Shown here one piece after another: positions 1 to 8,116 of a DNA stretch of 28,162 nucleotides (position 1 is the stretch's first letter; every line of letters begins with the position of its first letter). The stretch spans positions 1-28,162 of the forward strand of contig UQIE01000026.1 in the NCBI GenBank assembly GCA_900541065.1. The letters run 5' to 3'. The DNA is from an uncultured Collinsella sp. (lineage in GTDB: Bacteria > Actinomycetota > Coriobacteriia > Coriobacteriales > Coriobacteriaceae). The notes below the pieces were generated by a model. It was given only the letters and a program-made list of their open reading frames with translations. It ran no database searches and was not told where the DNA came from. The position numbers and the translations under genes are program-made.

Positions 1-75
1 GCGCCTCAATCGTAGCCCGAGACGGTCCCGGGCTGACAATTTCGACTGTAATGGACGTTCTTAAACGACTAGGTG

Positions 76-114
76 AAAAAAGGGGACGCTGCGGATTGGT
101 TCCGCGGCGTCCCC
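76..114 (-). terminator. Intrinsic terminator of the M32 carboxypeptidase gene
   Basis: A 14-bp stem (82-95 with 101-114, one G-U pair) closes a 5-nt loop. Read on the minus strand it is followed by six T (76-81). It lies about 25 nt after the stop codon of the carboxypeptidase. Bases 1-75 beyond it hold no recognisable gene, only a weak 6-bp hairpin (14-34) without a T tract. Confidence 0.85.
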
Positions 115-139
115 TTTGCGTTGGCGTGTCGGTTATGCC

Positions 140-1714
140 TTACAGCTCGTAGAGCGTGGTGAACTTGTCTTGGAGGTAGCTGCAGTAGTAGCGGGCATCG
201 AACGCCATGCCGCAGGCGCCCTTGATGAGCTCCGGCGCGTCCTTGGCGCGGCCCCACTGCCAAATGTGCTCGCCCAGCCAGGCGCGGACGGGTGTCAGGT
301 CGCCGCTCGCGCAGGCGGCGGTAAGGTCGACGCCGTCGCGGCACATGGCCGGCACAAACATGGCGTCGTAGGCGCTGCCCAGCGCATAGGTGGGGAAGTA
401 GCCAAACGAGCCGCCGCTCCAGTGCGTATCCTGCAGGCAACCACGCGTGTCGTCGGGAACCGGAATGCCCAGGTACTCATCCATGAAGCGATTCCAAAGC
501 GCGGGGATATCCTTGGCTGTGGCCTCGCCGGCAAACAGCATGCGCTCGATCTCGTAGCGCACCATAACGTGCAGCGGATAGGTGAGCTCGTCGGCCTCGG
601 TGCGGATCAGCGAAGGCTGCGCGATGTTCACGGCGTGGTAGAGCGTGTCCTCGTCGACGTCGCCGTAGACCTCGGGTGCGTGGCGGCGCAGCACCTCGAG
701 CAGCGGTCCCATAAAGGCGCGGCTGCGACCCACGGTGTTCTCGAAAAAGCGGCTCTGGCTCTCGTGGATGCCCATGGAGGTGCCGCCCTCAAGACAGGTA
801 CGCGCATAGGCGGGATTGACGCCCAGCTCGTACATGGCGTGTCCCGCCTCGTGGATGATGCTGTAGACGTTGGAGATGCAATCGTCCTCGTAGATGTGTG
901 TCGCGATGCGCGCGTCACCCACGGCAAAGCCCTCGCTAAACGGGTGCTCGGTAAAGGCAAGCGTGGTGTCGTTCAGGTTCAGGCCGACGAGCTTCATAAG
1001 GTCGAAGCTCATGGCGCGCTGGGCGGCCTCGGGCACGCGGGCGTGCAAAAAGTCGGCATCGGGCTGCTGGCCGCGCTCGCCGATGGCGTGCACGAGCGGC
1101 ACGACCGTCGTCTTGACCTCATCGCAAAACGCATCGAAGCTCTTGGCGGAAAGGCCGCGCTCGTACTGGTCGAGCCAAACGTCGTATGGGTCGCGCTTGG
1201 GGTCCATGAGCTCGGCCTGATGCTTAAGCTGGGCGACGATTCTATCCACATAGGGCTCAAAGCTCGCCCAGTCATTGGCCGTCTTGGCCTTGTGCCACAC
1301 GGCGTCGGCTTCGCAGGTGAGCCTGGTCCAGGCTTCGGCCTCCTCGGTAGGAATAACGCTTGCCTCGCGCTGGTCGCGGCCGAGCACGCGAATCTCGTCG
1401 AGCAGTTGCGGGTCATCGATCTTGCCGCCGGCGATGGTCTCGCGTGCCAGCGAGCGCACAAGTTCAATGGACTTTTCGCTGGTCAGGAGCTTGTGGTGCT
1501 CGCCGGCAAGGGTACCCATAGCATCGGCGCGGGCCGTGGCGCCGTTGGCGGGGGCAATCGTCGCGCCATCGAACTCGGCAATCTTGAGCAGGTACTCGCG
1601 AGTCCACAGCTTGCCCTCGAGCTTGCGGAATTTTTTGACGGCCTTATCGACCTTTATGCCTTTGGGCGTCTTGTCCGCTGCGGTCTTGGCCTTCTTATCG
1701 TGCTTATTTCCCAT
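140..1714 (-). CDS. M32 family metallocarboxypeptidase (carboxypeptidase Taq type)
   Basis: A 524-aa cytosolic zinc carboxypeptidase that would remove C-terminal residues from peptides. The M32 signature is plain: an EHPF motif near residue 256, the zinc site HEAGH at 288-292, and HESQSRFFEN from residue 317. Length is normal for the family (about 500 aa), with a Lys-rich N-terminal tail. The frame opens at 1747, but I place the start at 1714 because AAGGA lies 6 nt before that ATG; the longer start has no comparable site. The gene is monocistronic, diverges from the pheST leader, and has its own terminator. The long antiparallel open frame over it is a codon-bias shadow. Family assignment is firm; the physiological substrate is unknown. 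Confidence 0.93.
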   Translation of the reverse strand: MGNKHDKKAKTAADKTPKGIKVDKAVKKFRKLEGKLWTREYLLKIAEFDGATIAPANGATARADAMGTLAGEHHKLLTSEKSIELVRSLARETIAGGKIDDPQLLDEIRVLGRDQREASVIPTEEAEAWTRLTCEADAVWHKAKTANDWASFEPYVDRIVAQLKHQAELMDPKRDPYDVWLDQYERGLSAKSFDAFCDEVKTTVVPLVHAIGERGQQPDADFLHARVPEAAQRAMSFDLMKLVGLNLNDTTLAFTEHPFSEGFAVGDARIATHIYEDDCISNVYSIIHEAGHAMYELGVNPAYARTCLEGGTSMGIHESQSRFFENTVGRSRAFMGPLLEVLRRHAPEVYGDVDEDTLYHAVNIAQPSLIRTEADELTYPLHVMVRYEIERMLFAGEATAKDIPALWNRFMDEYLGIPVPDDTRGCLQDTHWSGGSFGYFPTYALGSAYDAMFVPAMCRDGVDLTAACASGDLTPVRAWLGEHIWQWGRAKDAPELIKGACGMAFDARYYCSYLQDKFTTLYEL

Positions 1715-1832
1715 ACCATATCCTTGATCTCGTGAGCCGAGCGCCACGGGTGGGCGTGCGGCCAGTTTGCACAGCTACCTGCCTTGTACCCAGTGCGAAC
1801 AAAACGGAACGCGGCGATATGCTCGCAGAATG

Positions 1833-1841
1833 TGTTATCCT
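1833..1841 (+). promoter_or_regulatory. Candidate extended -10 promoter for the pheST leader
   Basis: TGT followed by TATCCT (1836-1841) makes an extended -10 element about 15 nt before the T-box stem I. No convincing -35 box is visible at the matching distance, so the call rests on the -10 motif and its position. Confidence 0.4.
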
Positions 1842-1851
1842 ATAGCCCAAT

Positions 1852-2132
1852 GCGTTGACGGAGAGGGTTTTGCCCGTCGCGTCGCCGGCAAGAGAGGGAA
1901 GGTCATGGGCTGCAAGCCTTCCTGCGGTGGCAAGGGCCAAGCGTTCACTCCCGAGCAGCAACCTCAACGGGCACGCGGCCAGCGGCGGCGAAGCCCCAGT
2001 AGGGAAGCCGTGAGCCTCGCGACAAGGGGCAAAGAGTGGGCGCGGCGGGCCAGACATCCGCCGGGTCAAACAAGGTGGTACCGCGGAATTCAACCGTCCT
2101 TGGGCAATGCACATGCCCGAGGGCGGTTTTTT
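1852..2132 (+). promoter_or_regulatory. T-box riboswitch (tRNA-Phe sensing) controlling pheS-pheT
   Basis: The T-box sequence AAGGTGGTACCGCGG (2072-2086), which pairs with the uncharged tRNA acceptor end, is unmistakable. Just after it is a 12-bp terminator hairpin (2094-2105 with 2115-2126) and a run of six T (2127-2132). Upstream, stem I elements are recognisable: AGAGAG (1891-1896), the apical GGCTGCAAG around 1909-1917 between GGAAGG and CCTTCC, and a 3' strand that leaves TTC followed by A (1944-1947) in the specifier loop. TTC is a Phe codon and fits the downstream gene. Known mechanism: uncharged tRNA-Phe stabilises the antiterminator and allows transcription. The specifier assignment comes from hand folding. 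Confidence 0.92.
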
Positions 2133-2218
2133 GTTACCGAACCGGGCCGCGTTTTCGCAACGTCAGACGGCGGCAGCCGCCTCGGCAAGCGGGGAGCGCG
2201 AGAGACGAAAGGGAAGAC

Positions 2219-3295
2219 ATGAGTCTGATTGATGATCTGGTCAAACTCGAGGAAGAGGCCAAGGAGCTCGTCGCAGGCGCCGACGACGCCGCCAAGCTCG
2301 AGGCTGCGCGCGTTGAGCTGCTCGGTCGCAAGGGTCGTATTACCGGCCTGATGCGCATGATGGGCAAGCTCGCCCCCGAGGATCGTCCCGTGATGGGCAA
2401 GCGCGCCAACGAGATGCGCCAGCTGATCGAGGGCATGCTCGACGAGCGCACCACCGAGATGAAGGCCGCCGCCCTCAAGCACGCACTCGAGCACGAGGCC
2501 GTCGACATCACGCTGCCGGGCATCCGTCCGCAGATCGGTCACCAGCACCTGATCAAGCAGATCATCGAGGAGGCCGAGGACATCTTTAGCGGCATCGGCT
2601 ACACCGTCGAGTCCGGCCCCATGGTCGACACCTCCTATTACAACTTCACCGCGCTCAACGCCCCCATGGATCACCCGAGCCGTTCGGCCCGCGATACCTT
2701 CTACGTGGTCGACAACAACCCCGGCAGCGTCGCACACCCCGAGGCTCACGCCCACGGCGAGTCCGACGTGCTGCTGCGCACCCAGACTTCGGGCGTGCAG
2801 ATCCACACTATGGAGTCGCAGAAGCCGCCCATCTACATGATCTGCCCGGGCACCGTCTACCGTCCCGACACGGCCGACGCCTGTCACCTGCCGCAGTTCA
2901 ACCAGATCGAGGGCCTGGTCGTCGACGAGGGCATCACTTTTGGCGATCTTAAGGGCACGCTCGACTACTTTGTTAAGTGCATGTTTGGCGAGGATCGCAA
3001 GACGCGCTATCGCCCGCACTTCTTCCCCTTCACCGAGCCGAGCTGCGAGGTGGACGTGAGCTGCCACGTCTGCGGCGGCAAGGGCTGCAACTTCTGCAAG
3101 CACAGCGGCTGGATCGAGATCCTGGGCTGCGGCATGGTCGACCCCAACGTCCTGATCAACTGCGGCATCGACCCCGAGAAGTACACCGGCTTCGCCTTTG
3201 GCATTGGCGCCGAGCGCGTCGCGGCACTGCGCTACGACCTGCCGGACCTGCGAACGTTGATGACTGGCGATATGCGCTTCTTGAACCAATTTTAA
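2219..3295 (+). CDS. pheS: Phenylalanine-tRNA ligase alpha subunit
   Basis: The 358-aa catalytic subunit of the heterotetrameric PheRS, which charges tRNA-Phe. An N-terminal coiled-coil arm (about 1-85) is followed by the class II core, with RTQTSGVQ (substrate loop), motif 2 ending QFNQIEG near 226-232, and motif 3 GFAFGIGAERVAALRY near the C-terminus. Residues C282, C285, C290 and C293 form a CxxC-x4-CxxC insert, as in Firmicute-type PheS. The frame extends upstream into the T-box; the start at 2219 is set by AAAGGGA just before it and by a normal PheS N-terminus. Two changes from E. coli PheS (recalled sequence): FHQ is FNQ (N228) and MVHP is MVDP (D308). Confidence 0.97.
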   Translation: MSLIDDLVKLEEEAKELVAGADDAAKLEAARVELLGRKGRITGLMRMMGKLAPEDRPVMGKRANEMRQLIEGMLDERTTEMKAAALKHALEHEAVDITLPGIRPQIGHQHLIKQIIEEAEDIFSGIGYTVESGPMVDTSYYNFTALNAPMDHPSRSARDTFYVVDNNPGSVAHPEAHAHGESDVLLRTQTSGVQIHTMESQKPPIYMICPGTVYRPDTADACHLPQFNQIEGLVVDEGITFGDLKGTLDYFVKCMFGEDRKTRYRPHFFPFTEPSCEVDVSCHVCGGKGCNFCKHSGWIEILGCGMVDPNVLINCGIDPEKYTGFAFGIGAERVAALRYDLPDLRTLMTGDMRFLNQF

Positions 3296-3311
3296 GTTGA
3301 CCTGTCCCGGC

Positions 3312-3409
3312 GGCTTCCCGAGCCACCGCACCTTGCCTTTCAATCGTCGGTTGCGTACCTAAGTACGCGGCCCTCCTCTTTCAAGGCAATCTGCGGCACC
3401 TCGGAAACC
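3312..3409 (+). repeat. Long imperfect palindrome between pheS and pheT
   Basis: The 180-bp gap between pheS and pheT holds a large imperfect hairpin. Paired blocks, from outside in, are CCGAG/CTCGG (3318-3322 with 3400-3404), CCGCA/TGCGG (3326-3330 with 3392-3396), TTGCCTT/AAGGCAA (3333-3339 with 3383-3389), and a 10-bp apex (3349-3358 with 3363-3372, two G-U pairs) around a CTAA loop. A smaller hairpin CGTCTG/CAGACG (3432-3437 with 3445-3450) follows, just before the pheT ribosome-binding site. No T tract follows the large one, so it is not a normal terminator. It may be a REP-like element, a processing site, or a device balancing PheS and PheT. Confidence 0.7.
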
Positions 3410-3475
3410 CGTCTCCGTAGCTGGAGTTTTCCGTCTGTTTATTGCAGACGTTACAGATGAAAGGAGACCAGTTAG

Positions 3476-5929
3476 ATGCGCGTTTCTTACGACTGGCTCA
3501 AGACCATGATCGATATTCCGGAGGATCCCAAGACCCTTTCGGACGAATATATCCGTACCGGCACCGAGGTCGAGGCGATTGACACCGTGGGCGAGTCCTT
3601 CGACCACGTGGTGACTGCCAAGGTGCTCACCAAGACCCCGCACCCCGATAGCGACCACATGTATGTGTGCTCGGTCGACGTGGGCGACAAGAACCTCGAC
3701 GCCGATGGCAACCCCGCCCCGCTGCAGATCGTCTGTGGCGCGCAGAATTTTGAGGCCGGCGACCACATCGTCACGGCAATGATCGGCGCTGTGCTTCCCG
3801 GCGACGTCAAGATTAAGAAGAGCAAGCTTCGTGGCGTCGTGTCCATGGGCATGAACTGCTCTGCACGCGAGCTCGGCCTGGGCGGCGACCACTCCGGCAT
3901 CATGATTCTGCCCGAGGATACGCCCTGCGGCATGCCGTTTGCCGAGTACGTGGGCTCGAGCGACACCGTGCTCGACTGCGAGATCACGCCCAACCGCCCC
4001 GATTGCCTGTCCATGATCGGCATGGCCCGCGAGACCGGTGCCATCTTCGACCGCGATTTCCACGTGGAGCTGCCCGCCATCAAGGCCGAGACCGGCCGCG
4101 CGACCGACGACGAGCTTTCGGTCGAGATTGCCGACGAGGGCCTGTGCGACCGCTATGTCGCCCGCATCGTGCGCAACGTGAAGGTCGGCCCGTCGCCCGA
4201 CTGGATGGTCAAGCGTCTCAACGCCCTGGGCGTGCGCCCGCACAACAACATCGTCGACATCACCAACTACATGATGATGCTTACCGGTCAGCCGCTGCAC
4301 GCCTTTGACCTGGACACCTTTGCCGAGCGCGATGGCCATCGCCGCGTGGTGGTTCGCGCCGCCCAACAGGACGAGAAGTTCACGACCCTCGACGGCGAGG
4401 AGCGCACGCTCGACGCCGGCATGGGCCTCATCACCGACGGCGAGCGTCCCGTGGCGCTGGCCGGCGTTATGGGCGGCATGGATTCCGAGATCGAGGACGA
4501 CACCGTCGACGTGATGGTCGAGAGCGCCTGCTTCAACGCCGGTCGCACCTCGCACACCAGCCGCGACCTGTCGCTGATCTCCGATGCCTCCATTCGCTTT
4601 GAGCGCCAGGTCGACGAGACCGGCTGCGTGGACGTCGCCAACGTCACGTGCGCGCTGATCGAGGAGATCGCCGGCGGCGAGGTCGCCCCCGGCTATGTGG
4701 ACGTGTTCCCCGCGCCCAAGACCATCGACAGCATCAAGCTGCGCTTGGCCCGCGTGCACGCCATCTGCGGCGCCGACATCGAGCCCGACTTTATCGAGCG
4801 CTCGCTCACCCGCCTGGGCTGCACTGTCGAGCGCGACGGCGAGGACTTTATGGTCACCCCGCCGAGCTTCCGCCCCGACCTGCCGCGCGAGATTGACCTG
4901 ATCGAGGAGGTCCTGCGCCTGTGGGGCATGGGCCGTGTGACGGCGACCATCCCGGCTGCCAAGAACCATATCGGCGGCTTGACCCGCGAGCAGAAGCTCA
5001 CCCGCAAGGTCGGCGAGATCCTGCGCGCCTGTGGCCTCAACGAGACCACGACCTTTGGCTTTGCCGCCCCGGGCGACCTGGAGAAGATCGGTATGTCCAC
5101 CGAGGGCCGCGGCTGCCCCGTCGTGCTCATGAACCCGCTGGTGGCCGAGCAGACCGAGATGCGCCGCTCACTGCTGCCGGGTCTGCTGCAGTCTGTGGCC
5201 TATAACGAGGCCCACGGCACGCCCAACGTGCACCTGTACGAGGTCGGCAGCCTGTTCCACGGTCGCGAGAACGCCAGCCTGCCCAAGGAAACCAAGTCCG
5301 TGGCGGGTGTGCTCTCGGGCCAGTGGAGCGAGCAGTCCTGGAGCATGAAGTACCGCAAGCTGCGCTTCTTCTTTGGCAAGGGCATTGTCGAGGAGCTGCT
5401 TGCCCAGTTGCGCATCGAGAAGGTCCGCTTCCGTCCCGTCGAGGGCGAGGGCTATGCCTTCCTGCAACCGGGTCGTGCTGCCGAGGTACTCTCGGGCGGT
5501 ACCGTGCTGGGCTGGGTTGGCGAGATCCACCCCGAGGCGCGCGAGACTATGGGCATTGACGAGGTCGTCGTTGCCTTTGAGCTCGACCTGGACAAGCTGA
5601 TCAAGGGCGCCCGCAACCAGGAGAACTACCGCGAGTTCTCGCAGTACCCGGCCGTTGAGCACGACCTTGCTATCGTGGTCGACAACACTGTGACCTGCGA
5701 GGATCTTGAGCGTCGTATTACGAGTGCCGGCGGCAAGCTGCTCGAGGGCGTGCGCCTGTTCGATGTCTACCGCGATCCGGTCCGCATCGGCAAGGGCAAG
5801 AAATCCATGGCCTTTGCGCTTACGTATCGCTCCGACGACCACACGCTCACCAGCGAAGAGGTCGAAAAGGTGCACCAGAAGATCGTCACCAAGGTGTGCA
5901 AGAGCGTAAACGGCGAGGTCCGCGGCTAG
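3476..5929 (+). CDS. pheT: Phenylalanine-tRNA ligase beta subunit
   Basis: The 817-aa structural and editing subunit of PheRS. The domain order is the usual bacterial one: an EMAP-like tRNA-binding domain at about 42-150 (HPDSDHMYVCSVDVG, then VCGAQNF), B3/B4 editing at about 210-390, B5 at about 405-475, a degenerate class II core, and a C-terminal ferredoxin-fold anticodon-binding domain from about residue 723 (YPAVEHDLAIVVD onward). AAAGGAGA sits 8-10 nt before the ATG. It follows pheS by 180 bp and is presumably cotranscribed from the T-box-controlled promoter. A hairpin terminator lies about 110 nt after the stop. Confidence 0.97.
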   Translation: MRVSYDWLKTMIDIPEDPKTLSDEYIRTGTEVEAIDTVGESFDHVVTAKVLTKTPHPDSDHMYVCSVDVGDKNLDADGNPAPLQIVCGAQNFEAGDHIVTAMIGAVLPGDVKIKKSKLRGVVSMGMNCSARELGLGGDHSGIMILPEDTPCGMPFAEYVGSSDTVLDCEITPNRPDCLSMIGMARETGAIFDRDFHVELPAIKAETGRATDDELSVEIADEGLCDRYVARIVRNVKVGPSPDWMVKRLNALGVRPHNNIVDITNYMMMLTGQPLHAFDLDTFAERDGHRRVVVRAAQQDEKFTTLDGEERTLDAGMGLITDGERPVALAGVMGGMDSEIEDDTVDVMVESACFNAGRTSHTSRDLSLISDASIRFERQVDETGCVDVANVTCALIEEIAGGEVAPGYVDVFPAPKTIDSIKLRLARVHAICGADIEPDFIERSLTRLGCTVERDGEDFMVTPPSFRPDLPREIDLIEEVLRLWGMGRVTATIPAAKNHIGGLTREQKLTRKVGEILRACGLNETTTFGFAAPGDLEKIGMSTEGRGCPVVLMNPLVAEQTEMRRSLLPGLLQSVAYNEAHGTPNVHLYEVGSLFHGRENASLPKETKSVAGVLSGQWSEQSWSMKYRKLRFFFGKGIVEELLAQLRIEKVRFRPVEGEGYAFLQPGRAAEVLSGGTVLGWVGEIHPEARETMGIDEVVVAFELDLDKLIKGARNQENYREFSQYPAVEHDLAIVVDNTVTCEDLERRITSAGGKLLEGVRLFDVYRDPVRIGKGKKSMAFALTYRSDDHTLTSEEVEKVHQKIVTKVCKSVNGEVRG

Positions 5930-6037
5930 GTCCTGCGCTGGGGTATGGGTCAGCGGTGGCTGCTGCTGAATCCTACGTGACCGCTATGCCCGGTATAAGG
6001 CGCTGCTGAGCCTGCATATATGACACGCGCATTACAT

Positions 6038-6072
6038 AACGGCGTGCTGCTTTGTCGGCAGTGCGCCGTTTT
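6038..6072 (+). terminator. Probable terminator of pheST
   Basis: AACGGCG (6038-6044) pairs with CGCCGTT (6064-6070), with an inner CTGC/GCAG pairing and a short TTTT run. It overlaps the promoter of the downstream transporter operon, so one stretch would end one transcript and start the next. Confidence 0.55.
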
Positions 6073-6080
6073 GCTATGAT
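6052..6080 (+). promoter_or_regulatory. Promoter of the metal transporter operon
   Basis: A -35 box TTGTCG (6052-6057), a 17-nt spacer, and a -10 box TATGAT (6075-6080) preceded by TGC, an extended -10. The expected start of transcription is about 6087, immediately before the operator. Confidence 0.7.
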
Positions 6081-6090
6081 AGCCCGCGGC

Positions 6091-6118
6091 GTGTTACGAA
6101 TCTGACAATACGTAACAC
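6091..6118 (+). promoter_or_regulatory. NikR-type operator upstream of the ECF transporter
   Basis: A perfect inverted repeat GTGTTACG (6091-6098) and CGTAACAC (6111-6118) separated by 12 nt, equivalent to GTGTTAC-N14-GTAACAC. From memory this agrees with the NikR half-sites inferred for several non-enteric bacteria. It lies directly after the predicted transcription start, where a bound repressor would block transcription. No nikR gene is in the window, so the regulator is inferred. Confidence 0.65.
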
Positions 6119-6175
6119 TGACAAGGTGATTCAAGCGGCGTTGCAATTCCGTGCGCCGATAACCGGGAGGCGTAC

Positions 6176-7258
6176 ATGCACATTCCAGATAATTATCTGT
6201 CCCCGCAGACCGATGCCGTCATGGCGGTGGCGATGGTGCCCGTTTGGGTCCACTGCATCAAGAAGGTGCGCGCCACGCTCGATCGCGAGCATATGGCTTT
6301 CCTGGGCATCTGCGCCGCGTTCTCCTTCCTGCTCATGATGTTCAACGTGCCGCTGCCTGGCGGCACCACAGGCCACGCCGTCGGTGGCGCCCTCATTGCG
6401 CTGCTGCTAGGCCCCGAGGCCGCGGCTATCGCTGTCTCGGTCGCGCTGGCGCTGCAGGCGCTGCTGTTTGGCGACGGCGGCATCCTGTCCTTTGGCGCCA
6501 ACTGCTTTAACATGGCCTTCGTGCTGCCGTTTGCCGCTGCTATCGTGTTTCGTGCGCTCAACAGCCGTTTGCATGGCAAGGGCTGGGGCACCTCGGTTTC
6601 GGCCGTCGTAAGCGGCTGGGTCGGCCTGTGCCTGGCGGCCCTGTGCGCGGCAATCGAGTTTGGTATTCAGCCGATGCTCTTTACCAACGCTTCGGGCGCG
6701 CCGCTGTACTGCCCCTTCCCGCTGTCCGTGGCTATTCCGGCCATGTTGATCCCGCATATGTTGGTTGCCGGCGTGATCGAGGGCGTGGCGACGGCCGCCA
6801 TCTACGGTTTCATTAAGAAGACGGCGCCGAGTGTTATCGTCGGGCCCGAGGCCGTCGATGGACAGCTTGCCGGCGATGGTACTGCCAAGAAGACCTCGCT
6901 GGTCCCCACGCTCATTCTGGTCGCCGTGCTTGTCGTGGCTACGCCGCTCGGCTTGCTTGCCACAGGTGACGCATGGGGCGAGTGGGACGCCGAGGGCGCC
7001 GCGACCGCCGTTCAGGAGGCTGGTGACGACAGTCTGCAGGCTTCGGTCGGCCTTGATACCCCGACCTTTGCCGACGCTCTGCCTACGGGTGATTACCTGC
7101 AGGCTTATTCCGAGGAGCAGGGCCTTGGCTTTGCCGGTCAGGCTGCCATGTATATCCTGTCCGGCGTGATTGGCGTGGCGGTGCTTACCATCGCATTCCG
7201 TCTGATCTCGCTGACGGTTAAGGAAAGCGGTGCTCATGGCAATAGCCGAGTTGCCTAG
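6176..7258 (+). CDS. cbiM: ECF metal transporter substrate-binding membrane subunit, CbiM/NikM fused to a CbiN/PDGLE-like C-terminus
   Basis: A 360-aa integral membrane protein. It begins MHIPDNYLSP, the hallmark N-terminus of CbiM/NikM, in which His2 and the free N-terminus bind Ni2+ or Co2+. Residues 1 to about 225 are the multi-span CbiM domain. A cytoplasmic linker is followed by a transmembrane segment near 243-262, an acidic extracytoplasmic loop starting GDAWGEWDAEG, and a last membrane span near 325-348, the CbiN/NikN-like arrangement fused in cis. GGGAGG precedes the ATG. It is the first gene of a cbiM-Q-O operon. The NikR-type operator favours nickel; motifs alone cannot separate nickel from cobalt. 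Confidence 0.88.
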   Translation: MHIPDNYLSPQTDAVMAVAMVPVWVHCIKKVRATLDREHMAFLGICAAFSFLLMMFNVPLPGGTTGHAVGGALIALLLGPEAAAIAVSVALALQALLFGDGGILSFGANCFNMAFVLPFAAAIVFRALNSRLHGKGWGTSVSAVVSGWVGLCLAALCAAIEFGIQPMLFTNASGAPLYCPFPLSVAIPAMLIPHMLVAGVIEGVATAAIYGFIKKTAPSVIVGPEAVDGQLAGDGTAKKTSLVPTLILVAVLVVATPLGLLATGDAWGEWDAEGAATAVQEAGDDSLQASVGLDTPTFADALPTGDYLQAYSEEQGLGFAGQAAMYILSGVIGVAVLTIAFRLISLTVKESGAHGNSRVA

Positions 7259-8072
7259 CTGGCTTGCGGTCGAGCAGCGTTACGAGCCCGTGGGGGCTCG
7301 GCATCGCGTGATGCAAAAGAATGTCCTGCACCTGGCGAGCCTGCTTGAGCGGGTTCGCCTGGGTGGGGGCGCGCACGAGGGCGGGTCGATGGTCGACCGC
7401 GCCCTTTCTTGCGTTTCGGCTCCGGTGCGCCTGGTGGGGATGTTCGTCTGCGTCCTGTGCGTGTGTCTGACACAGAGCCCGCTGTACCTCATGTTGATGG
7501 CGGCCATTGCGCTGGTGCTCGTTGCCGTGCGCCCCGTACGCGGGCTGCGTGCGACCATTGTACCGGCGCTCGGCGCCACGGGGCTTGCGGTGGTTCTGGC
7601 ATTGCCTGCCCTGCTGCTGGGCGCGTCTGCCACGGGCGCCATGCTCAAGATCGCGCTCAAGACCTTCATTAATGTGTCGCTGGTGCTGGGCGTTTCGTGG
7701 ACGCTTACCTGGAGCCGCATGTCGGCGGCGCTCAAAATGCTGCACCTGCCCGACGAGGTCATCTTTACCTTTGATATGGCACTCAAGCATATCGAGGTGC
7801 TGGGACGCACGGCGCACGATCTGTGCGAATCGGTCATGCTGCGCAGCGTTGGCCGTGCGCCTGAGGGATTTTCGCGTACCGATTCGATCGCGGGTATCAT
7901 GGGCATGACCTTTATCAAGGCGATGGAATGCAGCCGCGCGATGGATGAGGCCATGCTCTGCCGCGGCTTTGCCGGCGCGTATCCGGCTCCCGCGCGGAGC
8001 GGCTTTGGCTGGCGCGATGCGGTCTATGCGGTCGGCGTGGCGTTGCTCGCCGTGTTGTGTGCGGTACTGTAG
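7236..8072 (+). CDS. cbiQ: ECF transporter transmembrane (T) subunit CbiQ
   Basis: A 278-aa membrane protein with hydrophobic spans at roughly residues 68-90, 100-118 and 125-145, and one at the C-terminus. It carries the two Arg-containing coupling motifs of T subunits, here C-S-R-A (R234) and C-R-G (R243), which contact the ATPase. The gene overlaps cbiM by 23 bp. A GTG at 7230 is in frame, but AAGGAAAG at 7220-7227 suits the ATG at 7236 better. It would couple ATP hydrolysis by CbiO to movement of the CbiM-like subunit. Confidence 0.9.
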   Translation: MAIAELPSWLAVEQRYEPVGARHRVMQKNVLHLASLLERVRLGGGAHEGGSMVDRALSCVSAPVRLVGMFVCVLCVCLTQSPLYLMLMAAIALVLVAVRPVRGLRATIVPALGATGLAVVLALPALLLGASATGAMLKIALKTFINVSLVLGVSWTLTWSRMSAALKMLHLPDEVIFTFDMALKHIEVLGRTAHDLCESVMLRSVGRAPEGFSRTDSIAGIMGMTFIKAMECSRAMDEAMLCRGFAGAYPAPARSGFGWRDAVYAVGVALLAVLCAVL

Positions 8073-8116
8073 CGCGGGCGGTCTAGCCGTCGATGTGAGT
8101 AGGGAAGGGCGACGTT

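Noticed and set aside
116..1735. 539-aa open frame on the plus strand
   Set aside because: Antisense to the M32 carboxypeptidase; repetitive Val/Gly/Leu composition and no motif.
3359..4969. 536-aa open frame on the minus strand
   Set aside because: Antisense to pheT, begins without a ribosome-binding site, composition of a shadow frame.
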